This document shows positions 32,046 through 35,058 of a stretch of 35,058 nt of DNA, one piece after another; positions within the stretch are counted from its first letter, which is position 1; the number at the start of each line of letters is the position of its first letter. A model generated the notes under the pieces. The model worked only from the letters and a program-made list of their open reading frames with translations, was not told the DNA's origin and searched no databases. This DNA comes from Actinomycetes bacterium (lineage in GTDB: Bacteria > Actinomycetota > Coriobacteriia > Anaerosomatales > Anaerosomataceae): NCBI GenBank assembly GCA_021373175.1, contig JAJFTE010000021.1, forward strand, positions 1-35,058. The letters are read 5' to 3'. A program made the translations under genes and the position numbers.

Positions 32046-32516
32046 CTATCTGCCGAGCGTGCGGTCTTTGAGCGCTCGCTCGACGTCACGCTTCGAGTCC
32101 TTCTCGGCTAAAGCGTCGCGCTTGTCGTATGACTTCTTGCCGCGAGCAAGGGCGAGCTCGACTTTGACCAGCCCCGACGTCGCGAAGTACATCTTGAGTG
32201 GGACAAGCGTGTAGCCGGTCTCCTTCGTCTTACCGATAAGGTACCGGATCTCGTTCTTGTGCAGCAGGAGCTTGCGGGCTCGCGTGGGATCCACGTTGCC
32301 GCGGTTGCCGTGGCTGTACGGCGCGATGTGGACCTGGTGCAGCCACACCTCGCCGCGTTTCACCGAGGCGAACGAGTCGCGCAGGCTCGCCTTGTTCTCA
32401 CGGAGCGATTTCACCTCGGTGCCGGTGAGCGCGATGCCGCACTCGAAGGTCTCGTCCACGCTGTAGTCGTGGAAGGCCTTCTTGTTGTTGGCTATGAGCC
32501 GTTCTTCTTTGGGCAT
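32046..32516 (-). CDS. smpB: SsrA-binding protein SmpB
   Basis: SmpB delivers tmRNA to stalled ribosomes. I start it at ATG 32516 (MPKEERLIANNKKAF); the frame extends 15 residues upstream with Arg-rich sequence of no family match. The 156-residue protein has all core segments: ANNKKAFHDYSVDETFECGIALTGTEVKSLRE, HIAPYSHGNRGNVDPTRARKLLLHKNEI and GYTLVPLKMYFATSGLVKVELALARGKKSYDKR, and a basic tail that lies in the mRNA channel. The M42 peptidase gene ends 16 bases upstream, so co-transcription with it and rnr is likely. ssrA has its own promoter downstream. Confidence 0.97.
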   Translation of the reverse strand: MPKEERLIANNKKAFHDYSVDETFECGIALTGTEVKSLRENKASLRDSFASVKRGEVWLHQVHIAPYSHGNRGNVDPTRARKLLLHKNEIRYLIGKTKETGYTLVPLKMYFATSGLVKVELALARGKKSYDKRDALAEKDSKRDVERALKDRTLGR

Positions 32517-32532
32517 CGGTGACGTCCAGCGC

Positions 32533-33594
32533 CTACGGCGTGAAGTCGGTACCCGGCTCAAGGCGAAGAACGAATGCCGCGAGAAGTTTCGCGGTGTTCT
32601 CTAGATCCTTGAGCGAAAGCACTTCGGTTGGCGTGTGCATGTAGCGCAACGGCACGTTCACCAGTGCAGCCGCCTTGCCGCCGCGCGAGAGCTGGATGGC
32701 GTTCGCATCGGTGCCGGTGCCTCTGGGCGCACCTTCGATCTGGTATGGGATGCCCTCGGCCTCGGCTGCCTCACACAGCAGCGAGAACACTTTCGGGTTG
32801 ATATTGGCACCGCGGCTGATCACGGGGCCGCCGCCGCACTTGATCTCGCCGTGCTTGCGCTTGTCCACGTCAGGGTAGTCCGTCGCGTGTGTGACTTCGA
32901 GGGCGATGCCCACGACCGGGTCCACGCTGTACGCCGACGTCGTGCCGCCTCGCAGCCCGATCTCTTCTTGCACCGTCGCCGCGGCGACCATGTCGCCTTG
33001 CGCGCCGCCGGCTTCTTTCACCAGCCGCAGCACCTCGGCCGCAGCCCAGGCGCCCATCTTGTCGTCGAAAGCGCGCGAGACGGCCATGCCCGTGCCGAAC
33101 GTCTCCATGCCGACAGCGTAGGTGACGGGGTCACCGATGCGAACACGCTTCTTCACATCTTCGCCGCTCATCCCCAGATCGATGAACATCTTGTGCATCT
33201 TGACGACCTGCTTGCGCTCTTCTTCATCCAGCAGATGGATGGCGAGCCGCCCAAGCACGCCGAGCAGCGGACCGTCGGCGGTGTGCACGGTCACGCGAGA
33301 GCCGGGCAGGATCTGCGGATCGTGCCCCCCGATGGGTGCGAAAGCACAGAAGCCGTCGTCGGTGATGTAGGTGACCATGAAGCCGATCTCGTCGATGTGT
33401 CCGGCGAGCATGACCGAGGGGCCGCTCGCGGTGCCCTTGAGCACGGCGTGAACGGAACCCATCACGTCGGTCGAAACCGCATCGGCGATCGGCGTGACAT
33501 ACTCGCGGAACACCTTCGCCGCTGGCTGTTCGTATCCTGACGGTGACGGCGCCTCAATGAGCGTCTTGAGAAAACTGAATGAATCCGCGCGCAT
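32533..33594 (-). CDS. M42-family metallo-aminopeptidase
   Basis: A cytoplasmic dinuclear metal peptidase of the M42 (glutamyl aminopeptidase/TET/FrvX) family that trims peptides from their N-terminus in large tetrahedral assemblies. The 353-residue protein contains AGHIDEIGFMV with metal ligand His66, RAFDDKMGAW with bridging Asp177 or Asp178, QEEIGLRGG with catalytic Glu210 and Glu211, and RYMHTPTEV with the last His ligand at 320. The start ATG 33594 follows GAGGAGGG. All catalytic residues are present. It lies between rnr (about 75 bases upstream) and smpB. Confidence 0.94.
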   Translation of the reverse strand: MRADSFSFLKTLIEAPSPSGYEQPAAKVFREYVTPIADAVSTDVMGSVHAVLKGTASGPSVMLAGHIDEIGFMVTYITDDGFCAFAPIGGHDPQILPGSRVTVHTADGPLLGVLGRLAIHLLDEEERKQVVKMHKMFIDLGMSGEDVKKRVRIGDPVTYAVGMETFGTGMAVSRAFDDKMGAWAAAEVLRLVKEAGGAQGDMVAAATVQEEIGLRGGTTSAYSVDPVVGIALEVTHATDYPDVDKRKHGEIKCGGGPVISRGANINPKVFSLLCEAAEAEGIPYQIEGAPRGTGTDANAIQLSRGGKAAALVNVPLRYMHTPTEVLSLKDLENTAKLLAAFVLRLEPGTDFTP

Positions 33595-33668
33595 TAAATG
33601 CCCTCCTCAGTGCATAACTGCAGGTGAACGTAGAGTGTACCGCCGAGCCGTGACACGCGCCAGCGTGC

Positions 33669-35058
33669 CTATGCGACCTCGAAGTCGATCCTGCGCTCGC
33701 TCACGCTCACATCGAGCACGCGAACCTTCAGCCGCTGTCCAAGGCGATACTGCGTGCCGTGGTTCTCCCCCCGAAGCATGAACCGCTCGGCATCGAAGCG
33801 ATAGTAGTCATCCTTGAGCGCGTTCACGTGCACGAGCCCCTCGGCGGTGTTCTCGAGTTCCACGAAGAAGCCGAAAGACATCACGCCGGTGACGATGCCG
33901 TTGAAGACCTCGCCGAGGTGGTCGGCCATGAGCCGAGTGAGCTTCACCTTCTGCGACGAGTCCTCGGCGGACTCGGCCTCTCGCTCCATGGCCGAGCAGT
34001 GCTCGGCCAGCCAGGACAACTCCTGCGCCATGCTCGCGACCGGCTCGCGGTCCAGGGTGCCCACGAGCTGCGCTTTCAACAGGCGATGTACGATGAGGTC
34101 CGGGTAGCGGCGAATGGGGCTCGTGAAGTGGCAGTACGCATCGCTCGCCAGGCCGAAGTGGCCCTCAAGGACCTCGGAGTAGCGCGCGCGTTCGAGCGCC
34201 CGGAGCAACAGCGAGTTGATGAGGAGCTCCTCGGGACGGCCCTTGGCGAAGGCGACGATGCGCTGGAAGGTCTGCGGGCTTGCACCGTGGATGTCCTTCA
34301 TGGGGTAGTCGAATTCCTTCAGGATGACCGCGATCTGGTCGAGCGCGTCGGGATCGGGATCCTCGTGGATGCGATACACCATCGGCGCCCGGGCATCGCG
34401 CATGTGCCGAGCGACCACTTCGTTCGCGAGCACCATCGCCTCTTCGATCATGTTCGTGGCAACCGTACGCCTGCGCAGCACGACCTCGAGCGGCTTGCCG
34501 CTCTCGTCGAGCCGGACGCGCGCCTCCACGGTGTCGAAGTCGAGCCCGCCGCGCGAGATGCGGCGCGTGTGGATCGCCTCGGCCACCTGGCGGAAGTCCG
34601 TGAGCATCCCCTTGAGCTGCTCGTCGGGGAACTCGCCGCTTGAGAGCCATCGGTCGACAGAATCGTAGTCGAGCCGACGGTCGCTCCGCATCACCGAGGG
34701 ATACAGCCTCGCGCCCTCCACGAGTCCTGTCTTGTCGAGATCCATCTCGATGGTGAAGGTGAGCCGGTCCTCGGCGGGGTTGAGCGAGCACACGCCGTTG
34801 CTGAGGCGCTCGGGCAGCATGGGGATAACGCGGTCGACAAGATAGACGGACGTCGACCGCACGCGCGCTTCTTCGTCGATGACGCTTCCCCACGGCACAT
34901 AGTGACTCACGTCCGCGATGTGCACCCACAGCCGGAAGCCGCCCTCGCGCCGCTCGATCGAGATCGCGTCGTCGAAGTCCTTAGCGTCTGTGGGGTCGAT
35001 CGTCACGGTGAACAAGTCGCGCACATCGGTCCGGTCACGCGCGATCTCCCCGACCACA
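33669..35058 (-). CDS. rnr: RNase R (RNB-family 3'-5' exoribonuclease), 5' end outside the window
   Basis: The C-terminal 462 residues of an RNase R/VacB protein, open to the window edge; the cold-shock domains and start codon are not visible. The RNB catalytic centre appears as TIDPTDAKDFDDAIS, whose aspartates bind two metal ions, followed by WVHIADVSHYV, MLPERLSNGVCSLNP and HFTSPIRRYPDLIVHR. An S1 RNA-binding domain (GIVTGVMSFGFFVELE onward) ends the protein, with only a short tail beyond it. RNase R degrades structured RNA and the faulty mRNAs freed by tmRNA. Its position upstream of smpB on the same strand is common in bacteria. Confidence 0.95.
   Translation of the reverse strand, partial: VVGEIARDRTDVRDLFTVTIDPTDAKDFDDAISIERREGGFRLWVHIADVSHYVPWGSVIDEEARVRSTSVYLVDRVIPMLPERLSNGVCSLNPAEDRLTFTIEMDLDKTGLVEGARLYPSVMRSDRRLDYDSVDRWLSSGEFPDEQLKGMLTDFRQVAEAIHTRRISRGGLDFDTVEARVRLDESGKPLEVVLRRRTVATNMIEEAMVLANEVVARHMRDARAPMVYRIHEDPDPDALDQIAVILKEFDYPMKDIHGASPQTFQRIVAFAKGRPEELLINSLLLRALERARYSEVLEGHFGLASDAYCHFTSPIRRYPDLIVHRLLKAQLVGTLDREPVASMAQELSWLAEHCSAMEREAESAEDSSQKVKLTRLMADHLGEVFNGIVTGVMSFGFFVELENTAEGLVHVNALKDDYYRFDAERFMLRGENHGTQYRLGQRLKVRVLDVSVSERRIDFEVA

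Noticed and set aside
1-35058. CRISPR array or long tandem repeats
   Set aside because: I saw no regularly spaced direct repeats; only short operator-like repeats and hairpins are present.

Overview
This window looks like a chromosomal piece of a high-GC actinobacterium. The order murI / MBL-fold hydrolase / rph / rdgB is the same as in mycobacteria. The mixture of a pilus-type chemosensory operon, anaerobic-style sulfur and iron-sulfur redox genes, GTG/TTG starts and purine-rich ribosome binding sites fits a Coriobacteriia-like or OPB41-like lineage. That placement is inferred from gene content only. Nearly all large genes are on the minus strand; the main exception is the sulfur-redox operon at 26.1-29.3 kb.

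Layout. (1) 1-9.1 kb is an accessory region: the 3' end of an IS3-type transposase, a small unknown gene, a zinc-ribbon membrane protein, a small lipoprotein, then a minus-strand type III restriction-modification locus (mod-res) followed by a PD-(D/E)XK/DUF5655 protein and a UDG-fold-like protein. It abuts a damaged, inverted partial copy of tRNA-Lys. (2) 9.1-9.65 kb is a tRNA cluster (Gly-Arg-His-Lys, minus strand) with a clear terminator. (3) 9.8-12.0 kb holds a MarR regulator and a DHA2-type drug exporter, then tRNA-Pro. (4) 12.4-15.4 kb is the housekeeping run murI, MBL hydrolase, rph, rdgB. (5) 15.4-25.8 kb is a chemosensory operon transcribed as DUF4388 (PATAN), cheR-TPR, cheY/pilH-like, a degenerate GspE/PilB-like protein, cheW, cheW, mcp, cheA-REC, cheB. 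(6) 26.0-29.4 kb, plus strand, is ArsR regulator, DsrE-like, TusA, NarI/DsrM-like membrane cytochrome and HdrD/DsrK-like iron-sulfur protein, ending in a strong hairpin. (7) 29.4-35.1 kb holds a uroporphyrinogen decarboxylase-like protein, a small-multidrug-export family protein, an unknown protein, a codon-independent release-factor-like protein, tmRNA, smpB, an M42 aminopeptidase and the 3' part of RNase R.

The two most notable systems are these. The chemosensory operon carries a secretion/pilus ATPase homologue whose nucleotide-binding and catalytic motifs are all altered while its N-terminal MshEN-like domain and zinc ribbon are kept. The sulfur-relay operon appears to connect thiol/persulfide carriers (DsrE-like, TusA) to the quinone pool through a membrane cytochrome b and an HdrD-type protein, under a cysteine-bearing ArsR regulator. 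A secondary theme is ribosome rescue: an ArfB-like factor, tmRNA, SmpB and RNase R lie within 4 kb.
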